A stretch of 64,000 nucleotides of DNA from Vibrio cincinnatiensis DSM 19608 (GTDB lineage Bacteria > Pseudomonadota > Gammaproteobacteria > Enterobacterales > Vibrionaceae), in assembly GCF_900167345.1 (NCBI RefSeq), contig NZ_FUXB01000014.1:47012-111011 (forward strand), read 5' to 3'. How positions within the stretch are numbered: the stretch's first letter is position 1; the number at the start of each line of letters is the position of its first letter. The notes under the pieces were generated by a model. It did not search any database and had not been told where the DNA came from. It worked only from the letters and a program-made list of their open reading frames with translations. Below, piece by piece: positions 17,097 to 25,501 of this stretch. The translations under genes were made by a program, and so were the position numbers.

Positions 17097-17481
17097 AGCG
17101 ATCTTCCCATCCCTATTAACGTATATCTAGTGTAGGCGATCGAATAAAAGATTTCCGATGCTAATGCACATAATTTCATCTAATTGTTGATTCCGTCGCC
17201 CTAAAACATATAAATGTGATAATTATCAACTTTCTAAGTGGGCCTTAAATACACTTTTCCTTGTACACTGAGTTTGAGATGCAATAATGATGTTTCTTAT
17301 AGAGAACCGCGTCAATGGGACATAAAAGAATCTGACTGTGAGTAACTGTTCTTGTTTGGTCGAGAAAACAGTTTGTCTTCAAAGATTCTGTCGCATAAAT
17401 CTGTGAAAAAGGTCGTTCATGGCTTAGTATTACTTAAGAGAACGTTGATTCTGGCAGTAAGCGGTAAAGCGGAGAAAAAAA
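17097..17481. promoter_or_regulatory. Divergent intergenic region with an FNR/CRP-like palindrome
   Basis: This 385-base stretch has no convincing frame. At 17216-17229, GTGAT, AATT and ATCAA match the FNR consensus (TTGAT-N4-ATCAA) at 9 of 10 positions. The same bases contain the exact 12-base palindrome TGATAATTATCA (17217-17228). It could also be read as a weak CRP site (TGTGA half). The rest probably holds a leader for the DUF3802-like gene; I saw no strong RNA fold. Confidence 0.45.
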
Positions 17482-17823
17482 GTGGTTGTAGATACCGACG
17501 GTTATTCAGCTCTAATTGAACATTTAGCGATGAACATGGACATTTTTACTCGTGATGGTTACACGGGCAAAGAGAGTGTTGAAGATGTCATTACTGATAT
17601 GGTTGCCAGTAATATTATGGCCATATTCGAGCAAAACCCTGAACTGCATTCAAGTGTACGCTTTCAGTTACTGAAAGAGGCGGATCTTGTGGTGGATGAT
17701 TTAGGTGAAGTACTGGCTGGCGTTTGGTCAAAACCAGCGACCAATGATCAGATCTTATTTCTAGATGAATATATTGCGTTGGTAAAAAATCTGTTTGACT
17801 CTGCCGTGAGCAAATATGACTGA
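17482..17823 (+). CDS. DUF3802-like conserved small protein
   Basis: A 113-residue acidic, helical protein starting at GTG with GGAG 7 bases upstream. It reads MVVDTDGYSALIEHLAMNMD and then ESVEDVITDMVASNIMAIFEQ. I associate it with DUF3802, a family restricted to Vibrio and close relatives, without known function. There is no signal peptide, membrane segment or cysteine. It sits downstream of a long leader and converges on the nlpC-like gene. Confidence 0.7.
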   Translation: MVVDTDGYSALIEHLAMNMDIFTRDGYTGKESVEDVITDMVASNIMAIFEQNPELHSSVRFQLLKEADLVVDDLGEVLAGVWSKPATNDQILFLDEYIALVKNLFDSAVSKYD

Positions 17824-17834
17824 GTTTTGATAAT

Positions 17835-18353
17835 TTACCTCCTCACTTCTGTCGGATTATTCATCACCACCGCTGGCGGGTTTTCTATCCGCCTGAATTG
17901 CCATAGTTTAGATGCCCAATAAGGGTTATCCAGCCTCGATATGATCACACCCTGTGAGGTGGATGCATGCATAAAATATTGATTACCTAAGTAGATCCCA
18001 ACATGGCGGGTTGAACGGGATGTCTTGAAAAAAACCAAATCACCATACTGAGCATCTTGATAACGAATCACTTGGCCTTGCTGGCTCTGTAAGCGCGTCG
18101 TTCTTGGTAACGAGTGTTGCCACGCTTCTTGAAATGCAATTTGTACAAACGCAGAACAATCAATTCCTGCTTTGTTCGTACCGCCAAGACGGTAAGGAAC
18201 CCCTTGCCACTGTTGATAGACGGAAAATAGCGATGTTTCTGGCCATTGTGAAGGTTGCTGCCAAGTTTGATGTTTGGGGGAATAATTGGGCTGGGTCGTA
18301 CACCCAATAGTCATAAACAGGGTTAATAGACTGAAATAATAATGTCTCTTCAT
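17835..18353 (-). CDS. nlpC: NlpC/P60 family lipoprotein, probable peptidoglycan endopeptidase
   Basis: The 172-residue protein begins with a lipoprotein signal (LLTLFMTIGC, lipobox Cys at residue 18). The NlpC/P60 domain follows with catalytic Cys in GIDCSAFV (about residue 66), His in RHVGIYLG (about 117) and a third polar His in FMHAST. Such enzymes cut D-glutamyl-meso-diaminopimelate bonds in the murein of the periplasm. Length and layout match E. coli NlpC. A TAGGTAGGAAA ribosome site precedes the ATG. Confidence 0.9.
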   Translation of the reverse strand: MKRHYYFSLLTLFMTIGCTTQPNYSPKHQTWQQPSQWPETSLFSVYQQWQGVPYRLGGTNKAGIDCSAFVQIAFQEAWQHSLPRTTRLQSQQGQVIRYQDAQYGDLVFFKTSRSTRHVGIYLGNQYFMHASTSQGVIISRLDNPYWASKLWQFRRIENPPAVVMNNPTEVRR

Positions 18354-18502
18354 TTTCCTACCTAAATGATTGAATCAGCGGAGCCTTATTTCTGCTTGTA
18401 TCGGCGTTGAAGCTTTGGTCGATGGGCCATTTTCTTAAAAAACTAGCCAGTGGAAGAGCAGAGCGGTAGAATCGCCGCTTATTTTTATTTTCCGTGATGG
18501 TT

Positions 18503-19234
18503 ATGAGAATTCACGCTTTTCACCGTTTGTATCAGGATCGCTTGCAACGATCAACCAAACCTTTTTTAGCCCGCGGCTCAAAAATAGCGCGTTGTTCATT
18601 TTGTCATGTCCCTTGTGAACACTGTTTATGTGAATACCAGCCAGATATTGAGACAGCCGTTGCGGTTATGCTGCTGGTGTCTGAAAACGAAGTCTTTAAA
18701 CCCAGCAATACTGGGCGATTGATTGCGGATACGGTCAAAGAAACTTATGTGTATCAATGGCATCGTACGGAGCCTGATCCTCAGATGTTAGCTTTGATCT
18801 CCGATCCCGCTTTTTTCCCTGTACTGGTTTTCCCTGCGCAAACAGAGCAAGATAGAGCTCGTCAACTGAGCGCACTGCCTAAGTTTAGTGACGGTAATAA
18901 AAAGCCGTTATTGATTTTTATTGATGGCAGCTGGCGTGAAGCCAAACGCATTTTTCGTCGTTCTACTTACCTTGCTTCGCTTCCAATATTGTCTATTGAG
19001 CCTGAGCAGTTATCGAGTTATTTGATGCGAAAAGCCAGTAATGAACAATATTTGGCCACCGCAGAAGTGGCAAGTTTAGTGCTGTCATTATGTGGTGAGG
19101 AAAAAGGGGCAGAAGCATTGCGCATCTGGTTTGAAGCCTTTAAAGAAAGCTACTTATTGGGGAAATCTCGGCTTAAACCCGTGCTTGATAGACCGGCACT
19201 TAAGAGATGGCAAGCGTATCAACAAACCGTGTAA
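18503..19234 (+). CDS. tapT: DTW-domain tRNA-uridine aminocarboxypropyltransferase
   Basis: DTW-domain enzymes such as E. coli TapT (YfiP) transfer the aminocarboxypropyl group of SAM to uridine 47 of tRNAs, giving acp3U. The sequence shows an N-terminal cysteine cluster (CSFCHVPCEHCLC, about 27-39), EVFKPSNTGRLIADT near 67 and the motif FIDGSWREAKRIFRRS near 150, and later LMRKASNEQYLATAEV. I favour the ATG at 18503; a GTG at 18494 and an ATG at 18497 are also in frame and no start has a strong ribosome site. It stands alone and divergent from nlpC. Confidence 0.88.
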   Translation: MRIHAFHRLYQDRLQRSTKPFLARGSKIARCSFCHVPCEHCLCEYQPDIETAVAVMLLVSENEVFKPSNTGRLIADTVKETYVYQWHRTEPDPQMLALISDPAFFPVLVFPAQTEQDRARQLSALPKFSDGNKKPLLIFIDGSWREAKRIFRRSTYLASLPILSIEPEQLSSYLMRKASNEQYLATAEVASLVLSLCGEEKGAEALRIWFEAFKESYLLGKSRLKPVLDRPALKRWQAYQQTV

Positions 19235-19409
19235 AGTGACGTGACTCGCTATATCGACGTATGGTGAGGTTTTCAGATGTAAACCCTATCGAGAAAAGAA
19301 TAAACTCGGGGTTGGTCACGGACAGGTTACTGAGCAATATGGATAATATTGCCGTTTTTATTTTTTGATGATTTAACCCAAGGCTGGGTATTTTTAAGGA
19401 GAGATGAGC

Positions 19410-20321
19410 ATGTATTATGGCTTTGATGTCGGCGGCACAAAAATTGAGTTTGGCGCTTTTGATGAAAATTTACAGCGTGTTGCCACCGAACGAGTACCGA
19501 CACCCACGGATGATTATGCCCTGCTAGTGGATACCATTGCTGGCTTGATAGCAAAGTATGATGCTCAATTTGGTGTAGAAGGAAAAATTGGCCTTGGCTT
19601 ACCGGGTATGGAAGATGCTGATGACGGTACCGTTTTAACCGTTAACGTTCCGGCGGCGAAAGGAAAGCCTTTACGTGCAGATCTTGAAGCAAAAGTTGGG
19701 CGCAGCGTGAAAATTGAAAACGATGCGAACTGTTTTGCGCTCTCTGAAGCATGGGATGAAGATCTGAAAGAAGCGCCTTCTGTCATGGGGTTAATCCTTG
19801 GAACAGGTTTTGGTGGCGGTTTAGTCTATGATGGAAAAATTTTCTCTGGCCGTAACCATGTCGCGGGGGAAATGGGACATATGCGTCTGCCGATTGATGC
19901 TTGGTTTCATCTTGGCAGTGAAAAAGCGCCCTTATTAAGCTGTGGTTGTGGTAACAAAGGTTGTCTTGATAACTATTTGTCTGGCCGTGGTTTTGAACTG
20001 ATTTATGAACACTACTTTGCTGAAAAGAAAGCGGCGATCGATATTATTACGGCTTATCAGCAAGGGGAAGCGAAAGCGATGGAGCACGTTGAGCGCTTTA
20101 TGGAGTTATTAGCCATCTGCTTTGCGAATTTATTTACCGCGAACGATCCGCATGTTGTGGTATTAGGTGGTGGCTTGTCTAATTTTGATCTGATCTATCA
20201 AGAAATGCCAAAGCGGATTCCCAAACATCTATTGTCTGTCGCAAAATGTCCAACAATCATTAAAGCTAAACATGGTGATTCTGGTGGCGTTCGCGGTGCG
20301 GCTTTCTTGAATATTAAGTAA
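19410..20321 (+). CDS. nagK: N-acetyl-D-glucosamine kinase (ROK family)
   Basis: NagK phosphorylates N-acetylglucosamine with ATP in chitin and murein sugar recycling. The 303 residues show the ROK signature: N-terminal phosphate loop [28 protein letters not shown] (about 105), [12 protein letters not shown], the sugar-binding Glu and His in [10 protein letters not shown] and the zinc motif [17 protein letters not shown] (about 178). AAGGAG lies 8 bases before the ATG at 19410; an ATG at 19404 has only 2 bases of spacing. A terminator follows. Confidence 0.93.
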   Translation: MYYGFDVGGTKIEFGAFDENLQRVATERVPTPTDDYALLVDTIAGLIAKYDAQFGVEGKIGLGLPGMEDADDGTVLTVNVPAAKGKPLRADLEAKVGRSVKIENDANCFALSEAWDEDLKEAPSVMGLILGTGFGGGLVYDGKIFSGRNHVAGEMGHMRLPIDAWFHLGSEKAPLLSCGCGNKGCLDNYLSGRGFELIYEHYFAEKKAAIDIITAYQQGEAKAMEHVERFMELLAICFANLFTANDPHVVVLGGGLSNFDLIYQEMPKRIPKHLLSVAKCPTIIKAKHGDSGGVRGAAFLNIK

Positions 20322-20338
20322 TTGGTATTTGTAAAGGT

Positions 20339-20368
20339 AAAAGGCTTACTAAGCAGTAAGCCTTTTTT
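20339..20368 (+). terminator. Intrinsic terminator after nagK
   Basis: Stem AAAAGGCTTACT with AGTAAGCCTTTT, 4-base loop, then T-run. It also faces the converging DUF2960-like gene and may serve both. Confidence 0.9.
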
Positions 20369-20391
20369 GTGAACGAATGCTAGATCCTAAT

Positions 20392-20661
20392 TTAAGCTTT
20401 TGGCTTTTTACCGACACCATGATTTTCTTTTGCTTGCAACGTTATCAGTCCAAAGCCTAATTTCTTAAAATAGTTGTCTCGATAATTACGGACCGCTTTC
20501 GTATCTGAGACGGCTTCTAGCTGTAATTCCATCTTCAGATACTCGGAAAGATCAATCCCTTCTGCTTCAGCAACGGCTTCATGAATATTGCGGTGTTTTT
20601 CATAAGAAAACGTTAATGTTTTCTGTTCATCTTTGTAGCTGTAAATAATGGTACGAGCCAT
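20392..20661 (-). CDS. DUF2960-like small protein at the end of the tup-mob operon
   Basis: The 89-residue basic protein starts MARTIIYSYKDEQKTLTFSY and continues KHRNIHEAVAEAEGIDLSEY. It resembles the DUF2960 family found in Vibrio and Shewanella; function is unknown. No signal peptide or metal motif is visible. It starts 29 bases after mobB-moeA in the same direction and may be its last co-transcribed gene, though no link to molybdenum enzymes is known. Confidence 0.7.
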   Translation of the reverse strand: MARTIIYSYKDEQKTLTFSYEKHRNIHEAVAEAEGIDLSEYLKMELQLEAVSDTKAVRNYRDNYFKKLGFGLITLQAKENHGVGKKPKA

Positions 20662-20690
20662 GGGGTTCTCTATTTGCTCTTATTAATGGG

Positions 20691-22460
20691 CTAAATTCTG
20701 CCTTGAAGTGGGATGATTGTCACGCTTTCACCGACACTAACCTTATCAACGGCGGGTTCAATCTCAATTAAACAGTTGGCTTGGCTCATGGAACGTAAGA
20801 TTCCAGAACCTTGTTTTCCTGTCGTTTTCACGACAAGTTGTCCCGATGCATTCGTGGAGTAAATACCACGGCTAAATTCTGTTCTTCCATGGCGTGATCG
20901 TAACTCTTCAGTAGCGATCGCTCGAACTTTTAATGGTTGCCAATCACTCTCACCTTGCATCTTTCGCAAGGCAGGTTCAACAAAGTTGATAAACGATACC
21001 ATGACAGCCACAGGGTTTCCTGGCAACCCAAAGAAGGGGCAATGACCAATGCGGCCAAAGGCTAACGGACGGCCCGGGCGCATATTAATCCGCCAAAAAT
21101 CGACCTGACCAAGCTTTTCGAGGGCTGATTTAATAAAATCTGCATCACCCACAGATACCCCACCAGAGGTCATGACCACATCCGCTTGTTGGGTTGCTTG
21201 CTGTAATGTGGTTATCATTTTATCTTCATTATCTTCGATAATACCGAGATCAACTACCTCACAACCCAGTTGGGAGAGTAGTCCGATTAATGAAAAGCGA
21301 TTGGAATCGTAAATAGTATGATCGGAGGGTGAGGTGCCAGGGGGTTGTACTTCATCACCCGTTGAAAAAATGGCCACTTTGAGAGGTCGTATGATATGAA
21401 CATGGCTCATTCCCAGAGAAGCAAGCATGCCCATTTCTGCTGACTGTATCCGTTGGCCAGAATGAAAGACCATTTGACCTTGGGCGAGATCTTCGCCCGC
21501 TTGGCGAACATTTTGCCCCGCTGTAATGGTTTTCGTTGTAAAAGAAACAGACAAATGGCTTTCAACGGCTTGCTCTCGCATGACGACAGTATCTGCGTTA
21601 TCTGGCATTGGGGCGCCGGTCATGATTTTTACGCTTTCCCCTAATGCGAGTGGTTGTGAATAGGGGTGTCCCGCTAAGATCTCTCCCACGAGCGTGTAGT
21701 GTGAACGTCCAAGATCATCACTACGAATCGCGTACCCATCCATGGCTGAGTTGCGATAGGCAGGAACTGAAATCGGAGAGGTAATAGGGCAAGCAAGTAC
21801 GCGCCCATAAGCATCTTTGATGGCAACCTTTTCTTGCTCGTGAATAGGATTAACGGCTGCTAGGATTCTCTCAATTCCTTGACTGACAGAAAGAAAAGCC
21901 GGAGAAAGCGTATCGCAGCAGACCGTTGTTGAAGGCTGACCCGAATCGCTTTTTACATAGTCTAAAATAAACTGCCCAATGGCCTCTAAATCATTGATAG
22001 ACATCTGGGGAAGGGCGGTTTCGACAGGCTCGTCTGCTGCAATAGCAATAATATTGGGGTCATTTAAGTATAACCAAGGTTTCCCGACTTCTGCTCGGTG
22101 TAACTCAATTTTAGGGAAAGCAATATTTTTACATCCTTCGACTAAAATTAAATCTAGCTGTTGGCTGTCAAAGCATTGCAGTAATTCATTGAATTCAGTT
22201 TCTGAATCCGGAGTTTCAGTCATCAAAGCATATCGGTTACGAGAAGCAACCAGCATTTGTGAGGCTCCTGCCTTACGTAGGCGATAACTGTCTTTGCCGG
22301 GAATGTCAACATCAAAATCATGGTGAGCATGTTTTAGTACCCCAATACGCAGTCCAGCATGGGTTAACTTAGGTAGTAAGGCTTCAAGTAAGGTGGTTTT
22401 ACCTGTTCCTGAATAAGCGGCAAAACCGAGCAAGGGAAGGGCTGGACGCTGAGTATTCAT
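20691..22460 (-). CDS. MobB-MoeA fusion: cofactor guanylylation adaptor and molybdotransferase
   Basis: The 589-residue protein joins two molybdenum-cofactor enzymes. Residues 1-165 are MobB, a GTP-binding adaptor with P-loop [19 protein letters not shown] and [12 protein letters not shown]. Residues about 190-589 are MoeA, which inserts molybdate or tungstate into adenylylated molybdopterin, with [38 protein letters not shown] and GLPGNPVA. Fusion is known in vibrios. It overlaps mobA by 4 bases and lies downstream of tungstate uptake genes, so metal import feeds directly into this step. Confidence 0.93.
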   Translation of the reverse strand: MNTQRPALPLLGFAAYSGTGKTTLLEALLPKLTHAGLRIGVLKHAHHDFDVDIPGKDSYRLRKAGASQMLVASRNRYALMTETPDSETEFNELLQCFDSQQLDLILVEGCKNIAFPKIELHRAEVGKPWLYLNDPNIIAIAADEPVETALPQMSINDLEAIGQFILDYVKSDSGQPSTTVCCDTLSPAFLSVSQGIERILAAVNPIHEQEKVAIKDAYGRVLACPITSPISVPAYRNSAMDGYAIRSDDLGRSHYTLVGEILAGHPYSQPLALGESVKIMTGAPMPDNADTVVMREQAVESHLSVSFTTKTITAGQNVRQAGEDLAQGQMVFHSGQRIQSAEMGMLASLGMSHVHIIRPLKVAIFSTGDEVQPPGTSPSDHTIYDSNRFSLIGLLSQLGCEVVDLGIIEDNEDKMITTLQQATQQADVVMTSGGVSVGDADFIKSALEKLGQVDFWRINMRPGRPLAFGRIGHCPFFGLPGNPVAVMVSFINFVEPALRKMQGESDWQPLKVRAIATEELRSRHGRTEFSRGIYSTNASGQLVVKTTGKQGSGILRSMSQANCLIEIEPAVDKVSVGESVTIIPLQGRI

Positions 22461-23044
22461 GAGTGTAATGCTCCAAATTGGGCGAGTTCTTGGGGGGTGT
22501 TCAAATTGAAAAAACAGGATGGGCTATCACTAAAATCGACATACTCTGTATGGCACTCATCGTAGAGCAAAATAATTTTACGATCGCCACGCATTAAAAA
22601 CGCTTCTAATTTAGGTAAGACTCGACGATGAAAAAGGGTAAAAACGGGTTGTAGATGATGACCATCATGAGCCACTAATATTTCACTCTCTGTACTAACC
22701 GCATTGCAAAAACGTGTGACAAAATTATCACTCAGTAAGGGGCTGTCACAGGGTATAAAACCGACCCAGTCGGTTTGCGCATAGGTTAAACCGGCATGAA
22801 TACCACCAAGTGGGCCTGGGTAGCGCTCAAAGAGATCGCTAATCACAGGGGCGTATTGAGCATAAAAGGCGTGGTTGCGGTTGGCGTTGATCAACACATG
22901 TTCGGCTTGAGGGGAAAGCCGCTCAAGAACATGTTCAATCAGTGGTTTTTCATTAAGCATGATCAACCCTTTATCATTCCCCCCCATGCGGCTTGCTTGT
23001 CCGCCTGCTAAAATAACCCAACTAGTTTGAGATGGAAGTAACAT
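22457..23044 (-). CDS. mobA: MobA molybdenum cofactor guanylyltransferase
   Basis: MobA couples GMP to the molybdopterin cofactor to give the MGD form used by DMSO-reductase-type enzymes such as the formate dehydrogenase encoded nearby. The sequence has the nucleotidyltransferase loop [18 protein letters not shown], the metal site FIPCDSPLL and [20 protein letters not shown] near the end. I start at the ATG at 23044 (195 residues), which places the active loop at residues 8-25 as in relatives. Upstream TTG/ATG codons lie deeper inside tupC and lack ribosome sites. It overlaps the end of tupC by about 20 bases. Confidence 0.9.
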   Translation of the reverse strand: MLLPSQTSWVILAGGQASRMGGNDKGLIMLNEKPLIEHVLERLSPQAEHVLINANRNHAFYAQYAPVISDLFERYPGPLGGIHAGLTYAQTDWVGFIPCDSPLLSDNFVTRFCNAVSTESEILVAHDGHHLQPVFTLFHRRVLPKLEAFLMRGDRKIILLYDECHTEYVDFSDSPSCFFNLNTPQELAQFGALHS

Positions 23045-23732
23045 AAATGGTCTCTGATGGTTCGGGGATGACATGCAGTAACGGCGATTCAACTAACTGG
23101 TGGTCTTTGATCCACCACTGTTTATGACATAAATCGGTTAGTGCATTGGTTTGGTGACTGGTGATCACTAAACTGGATCCACGGTTCAATAAATCTTTCG
23201 CCATTATAACCAATCTATCGATAGATTCCTGATCTAATGAAGCGCTCGGCTCATCCATTAATAAAATCGAAGGGCTTAAGATCCAAGCTCTCGCCATGGC
23301 AACGCGCTGTTTTTCTCCACCCGATAAGACCGAGATATGTTCATTTGCCAAGCTTTCTAAGCCAACCATACGCAATGCATTGATGACCTTGCTGCGTTTT
23401 TCTTTCGCTGGCAAAGGAGAGAAACGAATGCCATAAGCAACATTACGATAAACGGTATCATCAAATAAATAAGGGGTTTGGTGTAGATAGACAACATGTT
23501 TATGGGCTCGACTGCGCAATATACGTTGCCACCACACTTGATGATGGGAGACAACGCCAGTGGTTGGTGTTAACAAACCCGCAAGAATTTTGAGTAGTGT
23601 GGTTTTTCCAACGCCATTATCGCCCTTAAGGTAGACCGCATCATTAGGGCCAAGCTCTAACGACGAGATATGAAATAAGCCTCGTTCATTAAAACGCATA
23701 GATAGCTGACTGGCAGTAAGTTTTATCGACAT
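23022..23732 (-). CDS. tupC: Tungstate ABC transporter ATPase TupC
   Basis: The 236-residue ATPase has Walker [17 protein letters not shown] (about 34-48), signature [16 protein letters not shown], Walker [13 protein letters not shown] and switch His in VITSHQTN. Relatives in TupABC carry tungstate with high affinity. The assignment rests mainly on its TupA and TupB partners. A GAAAGGAT ribosome site precedes the ATG. It is the third gene of the operon and leads into mobA. Confidence 0.85.
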   Translation of the reverse strand: MSIKLTASQLSMRFNERGLFHISSLELGPNDAVYLKGDNGVGKTTLLKILAGLLTPTTGVVSHHQVWWQRILRSRAHKHVVYLHQTPYLFDDTVYRNVAYGIRFSPLPAKEKRSKVINALRMVGLESLANEHISVLSGGEKQRVAMARAWILSPSILLMDEPSASLDQESIDRLVIMAKDLLNRGSSLVITSHQTNALTDLCHKQWWIKDHQLVESPLLHVIPEPSETIYVTSISN

Positions 23733-23757
23733 GGAATATCCTTTCTATCGTTTTAAA

Positions 23758-24456
23758 TTAGGTTCGTAGATAACCTTTACCACGTAGACTTGAGAGTAAG
23801 AAGTTGAGCAGCAGTGCTAAACAAAGTAGGACAATGCCAAGTGCGACGCCTTGAGCAAAAGCGCCTTTTTGACTTTCCATCGCAATGGCGGTAGGAATGT
23901 TGCGCGTTAACCCCATAATGTTGCCTCCCACCATCATCGAACAACCCACTTCAGTGACAATCCGTGAAAATCCAGCAATGATAGCCGCACAGAGGGGAAA
24001 GCGCGTTTCCCAAACCATTGTTATCGCAATACGTGGTACGGATACTCCTAATGTCATGGCGGTTTCAACCGAACGTCGATCGCTGGATTGCAGTGCACCG
24101 TGCATCATGGAGACTAAAATAGGAAAACCGATCAGCATTTGCCCTAGAATCATGGCTTTTTGCGTAAATAACATTTGCCAATCACCCAGTGGGCCAGAGC
24201 GCGATAGCAACATATAAAGCAGCAGACCAATCACAACCGTTGGGACCGCTTGCAGGGTATTGATTAATGACAACAGTAGCCACTTTCCTCGAAAGTGACT
24301 GTAAGCAAAGAGAAAAGCAAGTGAAATCGCCGGCAGTAAAACAAGCCCAACCGCCGCTAAAGAGACACTAAAGGAGACCGCCACGATCTCCCATAGCTCA
24401 GCATCAAAGCTGAGTAATAAGGCTAAGGCTTCTAAGGTGGTTTGCCAAAGACTCAT
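23758..24456 (-). CDS. tupB: Tungstate ABC transporter permease TupB
   Basis: This inner-membrane permease has about five to six helices and the coupling loop SVETAMTLGVSVPRIAITMVW (about 130-150), followed by AGFSRIVTEVGCSMMVGGNI, which is characteristic of TupB/WtpB-type permeases. I start at the ATG at 24456 rather than a TTG one codon upstream. It begins 6 bases after tupA. Membership follows from the binding protein next door. Confidence 0.87.
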   Translation of the reverse strand: MSLWQTTLEALALLLSFDAELWEIVAVSFSVSLAAVGLVLLPAISLAFLFAYSHFRGKWLLLSLINTLQAVPTVVIGLLLYMLLSRSGPLGDWQMLFTQKAMILGQMLIGFPILVSMMHGALQSSDRRSVETAMTLGVSVPRIAITMVWETRFPLCAAIIAGFSRIVTEVGCSMMVGGNIMGLTRNIPTAIAMESQKGAFAQGVALGIVLLCLALLLNFLLSSLRGKGYLRT

Positions 24457-24462
24457 CAATAA

Positions 24463-25278
24463 TTACTCATTCGCATTGGCCACAAAGAGTGCTTGCCCCT
24501 GAAGTTGAAAGGCGTTGATTAATGCTTGGCCTTTAGAGGTCACTAACCAATCACTGAAGATTTTTGCCCCCTGATAATTAATGCTAGGGTAACGCTCAGG
24601 ATTAACTAGAATCACTTGATATGGATTAAAAAGTAGTGCATCACCTTCATATAGCATGACGAGATCCAGTTTGGTTTGATAAGCCAGCCAAGTTCCACGG
24701 TCTGTTAACGTATAAGCTTGCATTTCTGAAGCCATATTTAGGGTTGGCCCCATTCCTTGCCCTACTGAACGGTAACCTGAAAAATCGGTTTTTATTTGAC
24801 TCTTCTCCCAAATATTCAGCTCCTTCTTATGGGTTCCGGAATCATCACCACGGGAAATAAACGGCGTTTGGCTTGCCGCTATGTGAGCAAAAGCTTGTTG
24901 CACATTGGGTTGGGTTGCCACATGGGCTGGGTCAGTTTTCGGGCCAACAAGAATAAAATCGTTATACATCAGCTTACGGGGCAATACTCCATGGCCTTGT
25001 TCAACAAAAAGGGCTTCCGCTTCTGGAGCATGAGTCATCACGAGATCCACATCGCCATTTTCACCCATTTTTAACGCTTTTCCCGTACCAGTGGCAATGA
25101 CATCCACGGTGTAGCCTGAATCTTTTTTAAATTCAGGAAGAAGATAGTCCAACAAACCGGAGTGGTAGGTACTGGTTGTGGTGGCTAAGCGAATGCGAGG
25201 GGTGTCAGCAGCGCTTAAGGCATAACTACTACTTAACAGTAGGCAACTTGCCATCAGGCGCACGAATAACTTTTTCAT
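24463..25278 (-). CDS. tupA: Tungstate-binding periplasmic protein TupA
   Basis: The 271-residue binding protein has a signal peptide ending SYALSAADT and the family's anion-binding signature LATTTSTYHSGLLDYLLP (about 32-49), then GTGKALKMGENGDVDLVMTHA and SRGDDSGTHKKELNIWE. These stretches are typical of TupA, which selects tungstate over molybdate. A sigma-54 promoter lies 45-60 bases upstream. Tungstate import fits the formate dehydrogenase operon further on, since that enzyme family can use tungsten or molybdenum. Confidence 0.9.
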   Translation of the reverse strand: MKKLFVRLMASCLLLSSSYALSAADTPRIRLATTTSTYHSGLLDYLLPEFKKDSGYTVDVIATGTGKALKMGENGDVDLVMTHAPEAEALFVEQGHGVLPRKLMYNDFILVGPKTDPAHVATQPNVQQAFAHIAASQTPFISRGDDSGTHKKELNIWEKSQIKTDFSGYRSVGQGMGPTLNMASEMQAYTLTDRGTWLAYQTKLDLVMLYEGDALLFNPYQVILVNPERYPSINYQGAKIFSDWLVTSKGQALINAFQLQGQALFVANANE

Positions 25279-25323
25279 TCTATCTGTCCGTTATGATTGA
25301 AAAGAAAGGAGCGACGTAGGAAT

Positions 25324-25340
25324 AGCAAACTCAATGCCAA
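25324..25340 (-). promoter_or_regulatory. Sigma-54 promoter of the tupABC-mobA-mobB/moeA operon
   Basis: Read on the minus strand, TTGGCATTGAGTTTGCT matches the -24/-12 consensus (TTGGCAC-N5-TTGCT). The invariant GG and GC are exactly 10 bases apart (minus-strand GG at 25338-25337, GC at 25326-25325). Predicted transcription start is near 25313, about 35 bases before the tupA ATG. Confidence 0.8.
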
Positions 25341-25400
25341 GATCTTTACGACAATTTTCATGTAAAAACAAAGAATAACCATGAAGAGTGGAGTGAAACC

Positions 25401-25477
25401 GTGACAATTTCACGCCACTAAGACAAAATGTCCCAACTTAACCTAATGGCTTATCTTACCTATTGGGTCATAATGTC
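25401..25477. promoter_or_regulatory. Upstream activator sites for the tup sigma-54 promoter
   Basis: GACAAAATGTC at 25422-25432 is identical to a site before the fdh operon. A 9/11 variant, GTCATAATGTC, lies at 25467-25477, and a weaker related palindrome, GTGACAATTTCAC, at 25401-25413. The two better sites are centred about 114 and 159 bases upstream of the predicted tup start, usual positions for enhancer-binding proteins. They also lie just before the response-regulator gene, so autoregulation is possible. Confidence 0.65.
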
Positions 25478-25501
25478 CATATGAGATCGACAGAGAGCAA
25501 T

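Noticed and set aside
23045..23092. Longer MobA with 16 extra N-terminal residues
   Set aside because: The extension starts at TTG inside tupC, has no ribosome site and would push the catalytic loop away from its usual position.
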